NCBI GenBank assembly: GCA_015295905.1
Contig: DVEB01000320.1
Location: 1 to 41,021, forward strand
Direction: 5' to 3'
DNA length: 41,021 nucleotides
DNA from: Synechococcales cyanobacterium M55_K2018_004
Lineage (GTDB): Bacteria > Cyanobacteriota > Cyanobacteriia > Elainellales > Elainellaceae
Shown here piece after piece: positions 33,010 to 41,021 of this stretch. The notes beneath the pieces are model-generated. The model did no database searches. It was not told where the DNA came from and saw nothing but the letters and a program-made list of their open reading frames with translations. Positions within the stretch are counted from its first letter, which is position 1. Each line of letters starts with the position of its first letter. Position numbers and translations under genes: made by a program.

Positions 33010-34326
33010 TTAGCCCGCCTCAGACCAGATGGCAAAGGTCATCCCCGGCTGATAGAGGTTCACAAACATGGTGCGACCATCGGGGGAAAAGCAGACCCCA
33101 GCAAACTCCGCCATATTCAAGGCATTTCTGGCAAAGGGATAGCACGTTCCATTGGGCTTGATCCCAACAATATATTGTTCGCCGCCGCCATCCTCACAAA
33201 CGAGCAAATCGCCCCAGGGTGCCATGACCAAGTTGTCGGGGTAGTCCAGAATGTTGGGATCATCAGGTTGCACAAACAATTCCAGGGTGCCGCCCGCCTC
33301 TGGGGTGTGGCCCGGAACGTAGCGCCACACTTGGCCGTGGGGAACATTGCCCCCATTCGTGCAGGTAAAGTAGGTCATCCCATCGCTATAGCAGATACCT
33401 TCCCCTCTGGAAAACTGCGCCGCTCCTTTGCGAAATCCTTCCAGGCGCACCGTATCTTCCGGTGGATCAACGTCCTCGATCGGCACCCAATCAACGGCGA
33501 TCGCAATTCCCTGGGGAAACTGGGCGCGGGTGATGGCCTGGGGGACTGCGGGAATTCGCAGGGCTTCTAGTCGTCCGGCCTCTAGCCGACCAGGCGTAGC
33601 GGGAATAAACCGATAAAACAGGCCATCTTCTCGGTCTTCCGTCTGGTACACAATGCCAGTGCGGGGGTCAACGGCGATCGCCTCATGACGAAACCGGCCC
33701 ATGGCAATCAAAGGCCTAGGGACGACAGGTGCTGCTGCTGTTGCGGGCACTTCAAAGTTGTAGCCATGGCGTTTGCTGACGCGATCTGGATGCAAGGATG
33801 AATTTTCGGCAGGCGTGAGTGTTGTTTCCTCACTACTCACCCAACTGCCCCAGGGCGTGGTGCCACCTGCACAATTCTGCACCGTTCCCGCCAGCGAAAC
33901 ATAGTGACGCAGAAGTTGGCGATCGGGAGACACAATCAGCGTTGTTGTGCCCCCTTTGCCCAGTGGGTCATACTGGCGGTCCGGTGGCGCTTGGATTCCC
34001 TCAGCATGACGGGGAGCCAACTCATGATTCCGCACCAGCACTGTATTTCCGGTGGCATCGGCAAAAGCTCCCATGCCATCATGTCGCCCCGGCACACGAG
34101 AGCCATCACTCATGCGATCGCCCTCCCGCGAAAACACTCGGTAGCGAAATCTAACAGGCAGGTCTAGCAATCCATCTGGGTCACGCCGCAGAGGGCCGTA
34201 GGTGGCGCTTGCCTGCACTTGGCTCAACCACGCAGCAGGATGGAGGCGTTTGAAGGGCAGCGAAAAGGCTGCCCCCGCCGCGCCTAAACTCATCAGCGTA
34301 ATGAACTGTCGTCGCGAAAGAACCAT
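33010..34326 (-). CDS. PhoX/DUF839-type phosphatase-like protein, Tat-exported
   Basis: This 438-aa protein starts with a twin-arginine signal (LSRRQFITLMSLGAAGAAFSLP), so it is probably exported folded with its cofactor. The mature part matches the DUF839/PhoX beta-propeller family, with RNHEL at 99-103 and NCAGGTTPWGSWVSSEET at 151-168. Cys152 corresponds to the iron-ligand cysteine known in PhoX, and E166/E167 to calcium/iron ligands. Later propeller motifs include EDREDGLFYRF and NLYQPGMTFAIWS at the end. Many PhoX proteins are longer, so this belongs to a shorter subgroup, and alkaline phosphatase activity is likely but unproven. No PHO-box-like repeats were recognised upstream. Confidence 0.85.
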   Translation of the reverse strand: MVLSRRQFITLMSLGAAGAAFSLPFKRLHPAAWLSQVQASATYGPLRRDPDGLLDLPVRFRYRVFSREGDRMSDGSRVPGRHDGMGAFADATGNTVLVRNHELAPRHAEGIQAPPDRQYDPLGKGGTTTLIVSPDRQLLRHYVSLAGTVQNCAGGTTPWGSWVSSEETTLTPAENSSLHPDRVSKRHGYNFEVPATAAAPVVPRPLIAMGRFRHEAIAVDPRTGIVYQTEDREDGLFYRFIPATPGRLEAGRLEALRIPAVPQAITRAQFPQGIAIAVDWVPIEDVDPPEDTVRLEGFRKGAAQFSRGEGICYSDGMTYFTCTNGGNVPHGQVWRYVPGHTPEAGGTLELFVQPDDPNILDYPDNLVMAPWGDLLVCEDGGGEQYIVGIKPNGTCYPFARNALNMAEFAGVCFSPDGRTMFVNLYQPGMTFAIWSEAG

Positions 34327-34582
34327 CGAATTCTAGGGCTCAAGAGCAATGACTAGGCTAAATGACGCTGCTATCGACTGACGTAACAAGAATCGACTGA
34401 CATCACAAGAAAAGAGCGTATCGCAGAAAGCAAGTCCAGGAGTACCTAGTTTGGCGCACAATTGCACGAAGCACAGGTTACACAACTGTTCAGGCAGTAG
34501 GATAGGCAATGACAAAAACGATCTGGACAGTTTCCTGCACGATTACTCAAGCACCCTTGATGAAGGAATTCACTGGAGGAAC

Positions 34583-34744
34583 TTAGGCAAAAATGACTAG
34601 CAGAATGATGAAAGCACTTAAAACAACAGCGGCAATAATCGTTTCTGCAAAGCGGCGACTAAAGATGCCAACGATCAAAACGAGGGCGATCGCCAATCCC
34701 CCTAGTCCCACATAGATTAAGTCTTCCCCTGATTGATCAATCAT
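34583..34744 (-). CDS. Small membrane protein (53 aa)
   Basis: The ATG at 34744 has AGGAG about 8 nt upstream and gives MIDQSGEDLIYVGLGGLAIALVLIVGIFSRRFAETIIAAVVLSAFIILLVIFA. That is two hydrophobic helices joined by a short basic loop (SRRFAE). A longer start at 34810 (75 aa) also has a GGAG upstream and would add a Gln/Ser-rich stretch, so the start is not certain. No photosystem or other named small subunit was recognised. It lies between the PhoX-like gene and a 20-bp perfect hairpin, on the same strand as the large thiamine-diphosphate enzyme. Confidence 0.65.
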   Translation of the reverse strand: MIDQSGEDLIYVGLGGLAIALVLIVGIFSRRFAETIIAAVVLSAFIILLVIFA

Positions 34745-34862
34745 TGATGGCTCCTGAGACTGAGAGGATTGAGCTTGAGCGATGTAGAGAGTTGTCCTAA
34801 GGTGAAGCATGTCCTAAAGTCTCCTGCCAATCCTAGTTATTCTAATGTCAGTTCTAGTTAAA

Positions 34863-34905
34863 AGGGTTTTGGGTCACCGCGCCGAGCGCGGTGACCCAAA
34901 ACCCT
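34863..34905. terminator. Perfect 20-bp hairpin with GCGC core
   Basis: The arms 34863-34882 and 34886-34905 are exactly complementary over 20 bp with a 3-nt CGA loop. It lies 78 nt downstream of the transketolase-like gene on the minus strand. The AAAACCC/GGGTTTT base with a GCGC core fits the window's palindrome family, and it may also end that transcript. Confidence 0.7.
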
Positions 34906-34982
34906 CCTCACCCAAACTGACGTCTTCCATCAGAGACGCCTTGCAAATGTGCGGGTCGTGGTGTTTCCCAGGAGAGCATGGC

Positions 34983-37184
34983 TTAATGAACTAGGGCGAT
35001 CGCCCGCTTTGCCAAGTTTTCGCCAGTAATACCATTGAGGGCCATCAGTTCTCCGGCGCTCGCTGTCGTTTCACCCCGTTTCCAAGCGAACACATCGCGC
35101 TTGCAGGTGGCCCGCAGCATAATTGGCTCTAGCATGGCACTGGCTCCCCCGGTGACAGCAATCAGCGCATCCCCGCCAAATAGCCGCTCGAAGCCAATAT
35201 CATCCAAAAATCCACCATCAGGCTCGGAGCAGATATCCCACAGCACATCCGAAGAGCGGTAGAGACGACGAGGACTGACCACAGAAACGATGCGAACACC
35301 AATCCCTTCCGCTTCAAGGGAGGCCGCCGCTTCAAACACAGGCATCAAGATCATGTCACCCACGACTGCAAAGACAACCGTTTTGCCCCCGGCCACTTCG
35401 TGCAGTGTGACCGCTCCATCCTGAAGAGCCTGGCGCGTCTGGGCAAAGGTGGTACGAATTGGCAGGGGAGACTTACTGGCGGTGATCACCACCCCTTTGT
35501 TCTTGGTCGTCAAGGCCCACTCGTAGCACACCTGGATGCTGTTGGCATCGGGGGGAAATAGGGGAAAAACATTGCCATTGCGCATCATGGCGGCAAAGTA
35601 GGCTTCAATCTCAGGTCGCTGGTGTGTCCAGCCATTGCGCCCCTGCTCCAGGGCACCGGCGGTAAACAGGGTGATGGTGGCAGGCGTGGGGCGACGCAGT
35701 TCCGCCATAGCCTGCGTGACCGTTTGCCAGATGGGCAAACCGTTGACCGCAAAAGACTCGTAGGAACACCACAGCGTCCGAGCACCGAAGAGGGCCAAGC
35801 CAGCCGCTAGCCCGGCACAGGCATCTTCACTCAGGGGTTCGTAGACCTGGCCACTAGGCGCTTGGTTATAGAGAGGGTCTTCCGTCGGGTGAATGATCTT
35901 TAAGGCTTGGTTGATGTTGGCGATGCCCGAAGCTTCGTTTCCGTCTGCATTGGTGACCAAGTAAGTGCGATCGCTCCTTCCCACATAGGCTACTAGCTCA
36001 CCCATCGCTGTAGTGGCAACTTTGGGGTCGCCGCCTACGGGATGTTCCGTCATTGGCAAAGCGCCTAAATCGGCAAGCGGTAGCTCAAATTCGGTTACCA
36101 CCGTTTTAGACGCCGGGCCACCCCCAGCTCGTTCGCAGTTGGTTCTCACAAGCTGCCAAGCGGCTGGCGGCAGAGCGCGTTCCTTAAGGGCATTGACAAT
36201 GTGAGGGGCGTCTAGGGTGTCTTTGGGGTAGAGGTTGTGAGACTTGGCCCCGCGTGCATGCACTCCGGCTCCCTTCAGTTGCTTGATGATGAAGACCGTT
36301 AGTTTGCCGCCCAAAGCCGCCTTGGCCGCTTGGTCTACACCAACTAAAACCGCTTCCGTAAAGGCCAGCCGTCGCTCAAAGCTAAACGCTGTGCTATCGA
36401 CGTAATCGCCGGGTTGGTTCTGGTCATCAAATTCCTTCGCATCCACCAACACCACTTCCTCGAAGCCGTTGCCGCGCCAGTAGTTGATCATCTCCGCATT
36501 AGACTTCAGCGACACCATGCTGTGGTGTTCCTGGGAAAACCCATTCCACACCAGCACCGGCAGGAAGTTGGTCACCTCCGGATAGGCGGTGTGGAAGTGC
36601 TGCATCGAACTAATGACGTAGGGTTCGCCCAGTCCTCCATCGCCAACGGTGAAGGGGAACAGGGTGTTGCGATGCAGCAGGGCGCCAGCCATACCAAAAT
36701 GTTGCCCTTGCCCCAGTGGACCAGCAGGAGCCAATAAACCAGGGATGAAACCCGATAGGTGCCCCAGCAGGCCATGTCGTTCGCGGAAGCGATCGCGCAG
36801 TTGTTGCACCGTCTCAATGCCCATGTCTTCTAGGGAGCGATCGAGAAACATGGCGCTATAGAAGCCGGGAGCATGGTGCCCCACTTCGGTCACAATGTTT
36901 TTGTAGCCCAGCATTACCAACGCCGCGTAAGCCTCGACTTGGCTAGCAAACCCACCAGGGTGGCCTGAAGCTTTGCTACCACAGATTTGGACGGTTAGAT
37001 AACGGAGGGCATCGGCATACAGCAGAGTCTGGTAGATGGCTGCCGGGTCTGTCGGTGAGGCGATCGCTGTTGCCCCCTCTGCAATCGCAGCAGCCTTCGC
37101 GTAGGTCTCAAAGCCTGGAAACTCGTTTCTGAAATATTGAATCCCCTCGCAGAAGCTTGGAATTTTTTGAGTAACAGCAGTCAT
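34983..37184 (-). CDS. Thiamine-diphosphate enzyme, transketolase/phosphoketolase-like
   Basis: This 733-aa enzyme has transketolase-type motifs: GHPGG at 74-78, GHHAPG at 102-107, GQGQHFG at 158-164, and a TPP-binding GDG at 181-183 with an asparagine 31 residues later (WNG, N214). The central and C-terminal domains (NADGNEASG, GARTLWCSYESFAVNG, TASKSPLPIRTT) resemble the Pyr and C domains of transketolase and phosphoketolase. It is not a standard transketolase, being longer and with divergent active-site loops. It may correspond to the Synechocystis Sll0529 group, proposed as a second phosphoketolase; that is from memory and uncertain. Phosphoketolase action would yield acetyl phosphate from sugar phosphates. 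No strong ribosome binding site is visible. Confidence 0.75.
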   Translation of the reverse strand: MTAVTQKIPSFCEGIQYFRNEFPGFETYAKAAAIAEGATAIASPTDPAAIYQTLLYADALRYLTVQICGSKASGHPGGFASQVEAYAALVMLGYKNIVTEVGHHAPGFYSAMFLDRSLEDMGIETVQQLRDRFRERHGLLGHLSGFIPGLLAPAGPLGQGQHFGMAGALLHRNTLFPFTVGDGGLGEPYVISSMQHFHTAYPEVTNFLPVLVWNGFSQEHHSMVSLKSNAEMINYWRGNGFEEVVLVDAKEFDDQNQPGDYVDSTAFSFERRLAFTEAVLVGVDQAAKAALGGKLTVFIIKQLKGAGVHARGAKSHNLYPKDTLDAPHIVNALKERALPPAAWQLVRTNCERAGGGPASKTVVTEFELPLADLGALPMTEHPVGGDPKVATTAMGELVAYVGRSDRTYLVTNADGNEASGIANINQALKIIHPTEDPLYNQAPSGQVYEPLSEDACAGLAAGLALFGARTLWCSYESFAVNGLPIWQTVTQAMAELRRPTPATITLFTAGALEQGRNGWTHQRPEIEAYFAAMMRNGNVFPLFPPDANSIQVCYEWALTTKNKGVVITASKSPLPIRTTFAQTRQALQDGAVTLHEVAGGKTVVFAVVGDMILMPVFEAAASLEAEGIGVRIVSVVSPRRLYRSSDVLWDICSEPDGGFLDDIGFERLFGGDALIAVTGGASAMLEPIMLRATCKRDVFAWKRGETTASAGELMALNGITGENLAKRAIALVH

Positions 37185-37358
37185 GAACCAGAACCTCTCT
37201 AACTGAATGGCCTAACTGGATAGCACCGATAGGGTCGGCAGCACAAGCAACTTCAGTAAAACATCCTATCTCTTGAGGGGAAGAGATAGGAAAACGGGAT
37301 TTTTATTATGTCTATAAATCATCACGTTAAGTTATGGGGAGAGCATGTCACCTCTAGA

Positions 37359-37461
37359 GCATGTCACCTTTGCAGGCCCTCATTCCCCAGCGCCTTCTCC
37401 TAGGTTGAAAGTCCCTCTCCTAGGTTGGGAGAGAGATTTGGTAAGGGCAACCGTGACATGC
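37359..37461. repeat. MITE-like repeat, copy 2 (inverted, shortened)
   Basis: It is the reverse-complement form of 14311-14438, with ends GCATGTCACCTTTGC and GTGACATGC. Part of the internal hairpin is missing, leaving ~103 bp. The left end is preceded by a second partial end, GAGCATGTCACCT at 37341-37353, suggesting a stub duplication or a nested insertion. Confidence 0.8.
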
Positions 37462-37931
37462 ACCCAGTTGACGCTGGCTTGCTCTCCAACAAACTATCCT
37501 GCGTCAGCCTATGATCGCGTCGTTTGGCTTGTGGTGGGTGATTAAGACCGACACCGCCTCACCTAGGCATGCCCCCGCTTGTGGGTGCAATCACCCCGTT
37601 CAGCACAATTGCTGAGACTGCTGGCCACCCATTTTACTCTCGTAGATAAAAAACTGGTTTTCAGCGCCCCCTCACATTGCGGCAAACACGGTTTCGCTGC
37701 TGATTCATGGCTCATCAGGGTGGCGTCGAGGTCATCCTCGATTGTTATGGTTTCTCCGCAAAATCGCTGAGCGTTCTTCTGGCTTTGACTCAATGCGGCC
37801 TTGCCTGGGAACTCTAAATTGTAATGTTGCTCTGAGAAAAAATTTTCCCCATCACCGTGTTGCCCCCTCCTGACTTCGCGTATCAACCAACGTCTTGCAC
37901 CAATTCTTCAAACTCTGATGACAGATCTTAT

Positions 37932-38028
37932 GACGCTACACGCTCATGATGTCAAATGCAATTTGTGGGAAACCCCGCGGCGCAGAGTTTTCCACAAATC
38001 CTGTTGTCCTACACCTATGCGTGTAGCG
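37932..38028. repeat. Nested inverted repeats upstream of the FIST gene
   Basis: The outer arms CGCTACACGC (37934-37943) and GCGTGTAGCG (38019-38028) are exact inverted copies. They enclose an inner hairpin ATTTGTGG/CCACAAAT (37961-37968/37992-37999) with a CCGCGGCGC core. The whole ~97-bp block interrupts a sequence that is otherwise similar to the leader at 39453-39700. Confidence 0.6.
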
Positions 38029-38221
38029 CTATACGGCAGGGGATGAGGGATCGAGTTTCCCCAAGGGGACAATACTCCCTGCTCCCATCTGTCGCCTAGT
38101 TTCTGGAATTGGTCTTAATGTCTCAGCAGCTTTGACTTTGAGTGGAGATACTGCACACTCGACACAAAGTCAGGAAGAACCGCCGTGTGGCTTAAGTGAT
38201 TTGTTGGCATGAGGAAAACCT

Positions 38222-39388
38222 ATGTTGAAAGTTGTAGTTGGACACAGCGACGATCCATCCTCTAAAGATGCAGTTTTAGAAGCAATCGAGCAGTGCCTTA
38301 GCGCTCTGAATGGTGTTACACCGCAGGCTGGTATTTTGTTCGTTGGAATTGACTTTGAGTATGCTCTGATTCTGCAAGAAATCCATCGTGTCTTTCCATC
38401 CATTGAGTTGATTGGATGTACGACCGATGGCGAAATGTCTTCCGTCATGGGATTTCAGCAGGATTCCTTAACCCTCATGCTGTTTTCTTCTGACACAGTA
38501 GAAATCCATGCGGGGGTGGGGGTCAAAACCCAGGAAGATGCGATCGCCGCTGCCCAGCAGGCGGTTCAGCAGGCTATGCAAAAAAGCCAGCAACCTGCCA
38601 AACTCTGTATCACTATTCCGGCCAGCTATACAGCTGATGGCACCACTACCAGCGGTGAGTCTATTCTCACGGGGTTAAACCTAGCCTTAGGCCATCAGGT
38701 TCCTGTGGTGGGAGGCGCAGCAGGAGACCAATTCAGATTTCAAACCACCTATCAATTCTGCGGCACTGAGGTCTTCACTGATGCCCTGCCTGTGTTGATA
38801 TTTTCAGGAGACCTACATATCTCTTTCGGGACGGGATGCGGCTGGCAACCCATCGGCCAAAAAAGTGTGGTGACGAGGGCGGACGGAACTGTTCTGTACG
38901 AAATTGATGGCAAACCAGCGATTGAGTTTTACCAACGCTACTTGGGCGATCGCCACCCCACCGCCGAAAACCCCCTAGCGGTTTACACCGGAGAGAGCGA
39001 TCGCTACTATATGCGGGTGCCCAACACCTATAATCCTGAAACAAACGGGATTAACTTCCTGGGAAACATTCCCGAACACGCGACGGTACAGGTTACAGAA
39101 ATTAGTCGCGATCAGGTGGTTGAAGCTGCCGAGACTTCCTTTAAGACCGCACTAGAGCGTTATCCTGGCACAGAACCAGAAGCAGTGCTGTTGTTTTCCT
39201 GCTGCTGTCGTCGTTGGCTGTTGGGCACACGGGCAAAGGATGAATACCAGCTTGTGAAGAATGCCTTGCCAAGGCCAATCCCCATCTGTGGATTCTACAC
39301 CTACGGTGAATTTGCCCCGCTGGAGGCACACGGACAAAACTACTATCATCAGGAAACGTTCATTACACTCCTGCTAGGTACCCACTAA
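38222..39388 (+). CDS. FIST domain sensor protein
   Basis: This 388-aa protein has FIST_N (about 20-210: GILFVGIDFEY, IELIGCTTDGEMSS, PVVGGAAGDQFRF) and FIST_C (about 225-380: ADGTVLYEIDGKPAIEFYQRYLG, VLLFSCCCRRWLLG, CGFYTYGEFAP). FIST proteins are thought to be sensory domains that bind small ligands such as amino acids and act with signal-transduction proteins. The CCC-RR segment near 337-341 matches the usual conserved cysteine region. GAGGAAAAC precedes the ATG. A histidine kinase gene follows on the same strand after 338 bp, so the two may form a signalling pair; this is inference. There is no membrane segment. Confidence 0.92.
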   Translation: MLKVVVGHSDDPSSKDAVLEAIEQCLSALNGVTPQAGILFVGIDFEYALILQEIHRVFPSIELIGCTTDGEMSSVMGFQQDSLTLMLFSSDTVEIHAGVGVKTQEDAIAAAQQAVQQAMQKSQQPAKLCITIPASYTADGTTTSGESILTGLNLALGHQVPVVGGAAGDQFRFQTTYQFCGTEVFTDALPVLIFSGDLHISFGTGCGWQPIGQKSVVTRADGTVLYEIDGKPAIEFYQRYLGDRHPTAENPLAVYTGESDRYYMRVPNTYNPETNGINFLGNIPEHATVQVTEISRDQVVEAAETSFKTALERYPGTEPEAVLLFSCCCRRWLLGTRAKDEYQLVKNALPRPIPICGFYTYGEFAPLEAHGQNYYHQETFITLLLGTH

Positions 39389-39726
39389 TTTTGAGGAGGG
39401 CTGTCTGCCCCACAGAAAACTAAGAGTTTTAGACCTTGCAAGCGTCAGTTCTACCAATTCTTCAAACTCTCACGACGGATTTAGTGGCAAAGAGGATGGG
39501 AGACAATGCTCCCTGGGTGCATGTCACGTTTGCCCTCACCCTCAGTCCCTCTCCCTGCTTGGGAGAGGGACTTTGAGAGGCTCGGTTCTCCTTCTCCCAA
39601 GTCGGGAGAAGGGGCTGGGGAATGAGGGCTGGCAAAGGTGATATGCTCTCATGCTCCCGCGTCTCCCATCTATCGCCCTAGTTTTTAGAATTGGGACGAC
39701 TCAAAGTCCTTCATCCTGTTACGATT
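39389..39726. promoter_or_regulatory. Leader of the histidine kinase gene, partly duplicated from the FIST leader
   Basis: ACCAATTCTTCAAACTCT at 39453-39470 also occurs at 37899-37916. GACAATGCTCCCTG (39502-39515) matches 38078-38091 with one change, and CTCCCATCTATCGCC with the following AGTTT..AGAATTGG match 38092-38122. MITE copy 3 is inserted between these last two blocks. No clear -35/-10 pair was recognised. Confidence 0.55.
39519..39646. repeat. MITE-like repeat, copy 3
   Basis: It has the same orientation and length as 14311-14438. Two internal perfect hairpins are clear here: GTCCCTCTCCC with GGGAGAGGGAC, and CCTTCTCCC with GGGAGAAGG. One terminal base differs (GATATGC instead of GACATGC). 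It lies in the kinase leader, interrupting a sequence that is uninterrupted upstream of the FIST gene. Confidence 0.85.
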
Positions 39727-40872
39727 ATGATGACTGAAATGAGGAGCGATGAAATTCAAGCAGAGATTCAAGCATTAAGGAAACAAAATCGAATTCTGAT
39801 CAAAAAGTTGGAACGATCGGAAGCCGATCGGCGGCAGTTGGAAGATGCTAGCGACCAGCGAGAAAAGTTACTTAAAGGGGTAATTCGTGACCTAGAGCAC
39901 TCAAAGCTAGAATTGGAAAATCGTAGCCGTGAGCTAGAGGAAGCTCTGGGTAAACTGAAGACGCTTCAGATGAGGTTAATTGAATCGGAAAAGATGTCTT
40001 CGTTACGGATTTTGGTTGCTGGGATTGCCCACGAGATCAATAACCCCATCAACTTCGTTTATGGTAATTTATCCTGCGTCAAGACCTACACAACGGATTT
40101 GTTAGACTTGGTGCAGGCTTATCAGCAGCTCATCCCTCATCCGCCTGAGGTGCTTCGGCAAAAAGTTGAGGAGATTGACCTCAGTTTTTTAGCTGAAGAT
40201 TTGCCCAGTCTAATTCACTCCATGCAGGCTGGCACACGCCGAGTGCGAGAAATTGTTCTTGCTTTGCGTAACTTTGCTCGTTTAGATGAAGCTGAATTTA
40301 AGCCAGCAAATTTGCATGACGGCATCGAAAACACTCTGTTAATCCTGCATCATCGACTCGAAAAAAGTGCCGATCGCCCTGCCATTCAAGTCATCAAAGA
40401 GTATGGTGATCTACCCAAGATAGAATGCTATCCAGGGCAACTCAATCAAGTGTTTCTCCATCTGATCAACAATGCAATTGATGCCCTTGAGGAAAAAGAA
40501 CAAAAACGACATTTTCTCGCTTCCAAGGGTGAATTACCTTTAGACCAAAAGCCTTTTGCTGAAACACAGTCCGACGAGAATCGGATCTGGATCCGCACTG
40601 AAGTGTACAATCGCAACCGCATCAGAATTACGATTGCAGACAATGGCATCGGTATTCCAGAACAGGTGCGATCGCGCTTGTTTGATCCTTTTTTCACCAC
40701 AAAACCCGTCGGTAAAGGGACGGGGTTAGGACTAGCACTCAGCTATCAAATTGTTAGGGAAAAGCACGGCGGCAGGCTCTGGTATGAATCAACTCCAGCT
40801 GCAGGCACTCAGTTTGTGGTAGAGATCCCGATCCATCAACTCGAACACCCTGAGCCTCTCAACTCCCCCTGA
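39727..40872 (+). CDS. Soluble sensor histidine kinase
   Basis: From the ATG at 39727 the protein has 381 aa; ATG 39730 is equally possible and the frame is open to a TTG at 39691, with no good ribosome binding site at any. Residues ~5-90 form a long charged coiled coil. The phospho-acceptor H102 lies in LVAGIAHEINNPINFVYGNL. The kinase core has the N-box FLHLINNAIDAL, G1 IADNGIGIPEQ, F-box FDPFFTTKPVG and G2 GKGTGLGLALS. No membrane helix or sensor domain is present, so input probably comes from a partner, perhaps the FIST protein upstream. No response regulator gene is adjacent, so this is an orphan kinase within the window. Confidence 0.9.
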   Translation: MMTEMRSDEIQAEIQALRKQNRILIKKLERSEADRRQLEDASDQREKLLKGVIRDLEHSKLELENRSRELEEALGKLKTLQMRLIESEKMSSLRILVAGIAHEINNPINFVYGNLSCVKTYTTDLLDLVQAYQQLIPHPPEVLRQKVEEIDLSFLAEDLPSLIHSMQAGTRRVREIVLALRNFARLDEAEFKPANLHDGIENTLLILHHRLEKSADRPAIQVIKEYGDLPKIECYPGQLNQVFLHLINNAIDALEEKEQKRHFLASKGELPLDQKPFAETQSDENRIWIRTEVYNRNRIRITIADNGIGIPEQVRSRLFDPFFTTKPVGKGTGLGLALSYQIVREKHGGRLWYESTPAAGTQFVVEIPIHQLEHPEPLNSP

Positions 40873-40986
40873 TTTTAGCTGGTCTGCCTTCCCTGCTCCC
40901 AAGGTCGGGAGTCGAGGCGGCAGATGCCAAGTTCCGCACGCTCATTTACCTGGAATCGACTTTGGTCTACTGGTGCAGCGGGTCTC

Positions 40987-41021
40987 ATACCGACTCCGTC
41001 GGTTATTGAGTCGGTTTGTTG
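40987..41021. repeat. Second copy of the terminal repeat, cut by the window edge
   Basis: The 33 bases at 40987-41019 are identical to 469-501, the outer end of the 280-bp element, in the same orientation. Another copy of the element may start here and continue beyond the window. The gap 40873-40986 before it shows nothing recognisable. Confidence 0.8.

Larger units (their letters stand above)
37185..38221. other. 1-kb intergenic region with several repeats
   Basis: It holds MITE copy 2 (37359-37461), nested inverted repeats (37932-38028), and a segment (37899-38122) partly repeated upstream of the histidine kinase. A minus-strand frame at 37563-37886 has no start signal and no recognised family, so it is not called. 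The remainder shows nothing recognisable. The FIST gene has GAGGAAAAC just before its ATG. Confidence 0.5.

Noticed and set aside
37563-37886. 107-codon minus-strand frame in the 1-kb intergenic region
   Set aside because: Composition is irregular, with no ribosome binding site and no recognised family; it may be a decayed remnant but cannot be supported.

Overview
The window looks like a cyanobacterial chromosome segment, probably from a filamentous Leptolyngbya/Oscillatoria-type lineage. GCGATCGC (HIP1) octamers are scattered through both genes and spacers. The polyhydroxyalkanoate synthase is the two-subunit type III (PhaE+PhaC) enzyme, and intergenic DNA is full of palindromic repeats. 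No rRNA, tRNA or CRISPR array was seen.

Layout. (1) 1-900: a small basic ORF with an excellent ribosome binding site, then a 280-bp element with terminal inverted repeats and nested hairpins. The same 33-bp end motif reappears at the right edge of the window. (2) 894-2795, minus: a DUF4914-type protein with a PEPCK-like P-loop. (3) 3400-9463, plus: NifJ (pyruvate:ferredoxin oxidoreductase), an MDR oxidoreductase and a dihydroorotate-dehydrogenase-like flavoprotein, separated by strong hairpins. (4) 9744-14194, plus: a complete polyhydroxybutyrate cluster phaA-phaB-phaE-phaC. (5) 14449-18337: an MFS transporter, a small BON-like protein and a CrtISO/RetSat-like FAD oxidoreductase whose promoter is embedded in a pair of inverted 18-bp operator-like sites.

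(6) 18609-28685, plus: about 10 kb of closely spaced genes, mostly unrecognised. It holds three tandem paralogues with acidic N-termini and cationic helical cores, an HEVAH metallopeptidase-like protein, a 726-aa protein, three further proteins of 284-363 aa and a small beta-rich protein. This is the best candidate for an undescribed system. (7) 28979-31402: a scarred zone with an internally deleted Uma2 gene, a polymorphic-toxin-like ORF, a truncated family 2 glycosyltransferase and a DUF4438 protein. (8) 31773-34810: LuxR-type and TetR-type regulators, a Tat-exported PhoX/DUF839 phosphatase-like protein and a small membrane protein. (9) 34983-37184, minus: a thiamine-diphosphate enzyme of transketolase/phosphoketolase type. 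(10) 38222-40872, plus: a FIST sensor protein and a histidine kinase with partly duplicated leaders.

Metabolically, NifJ, the transketolase/phosphoketolase-like enzyme and PhaABEC would all act around acetyl-CoA and carbon storage; this link is inferred from gene content only. Three copies of a ~130-bp MITE-like repeat, and a set of hairpins with different arms around GCGC-type cores, lie in the gaps between genes. Product names come from recognised motifs and remembered family features; no database search was run.
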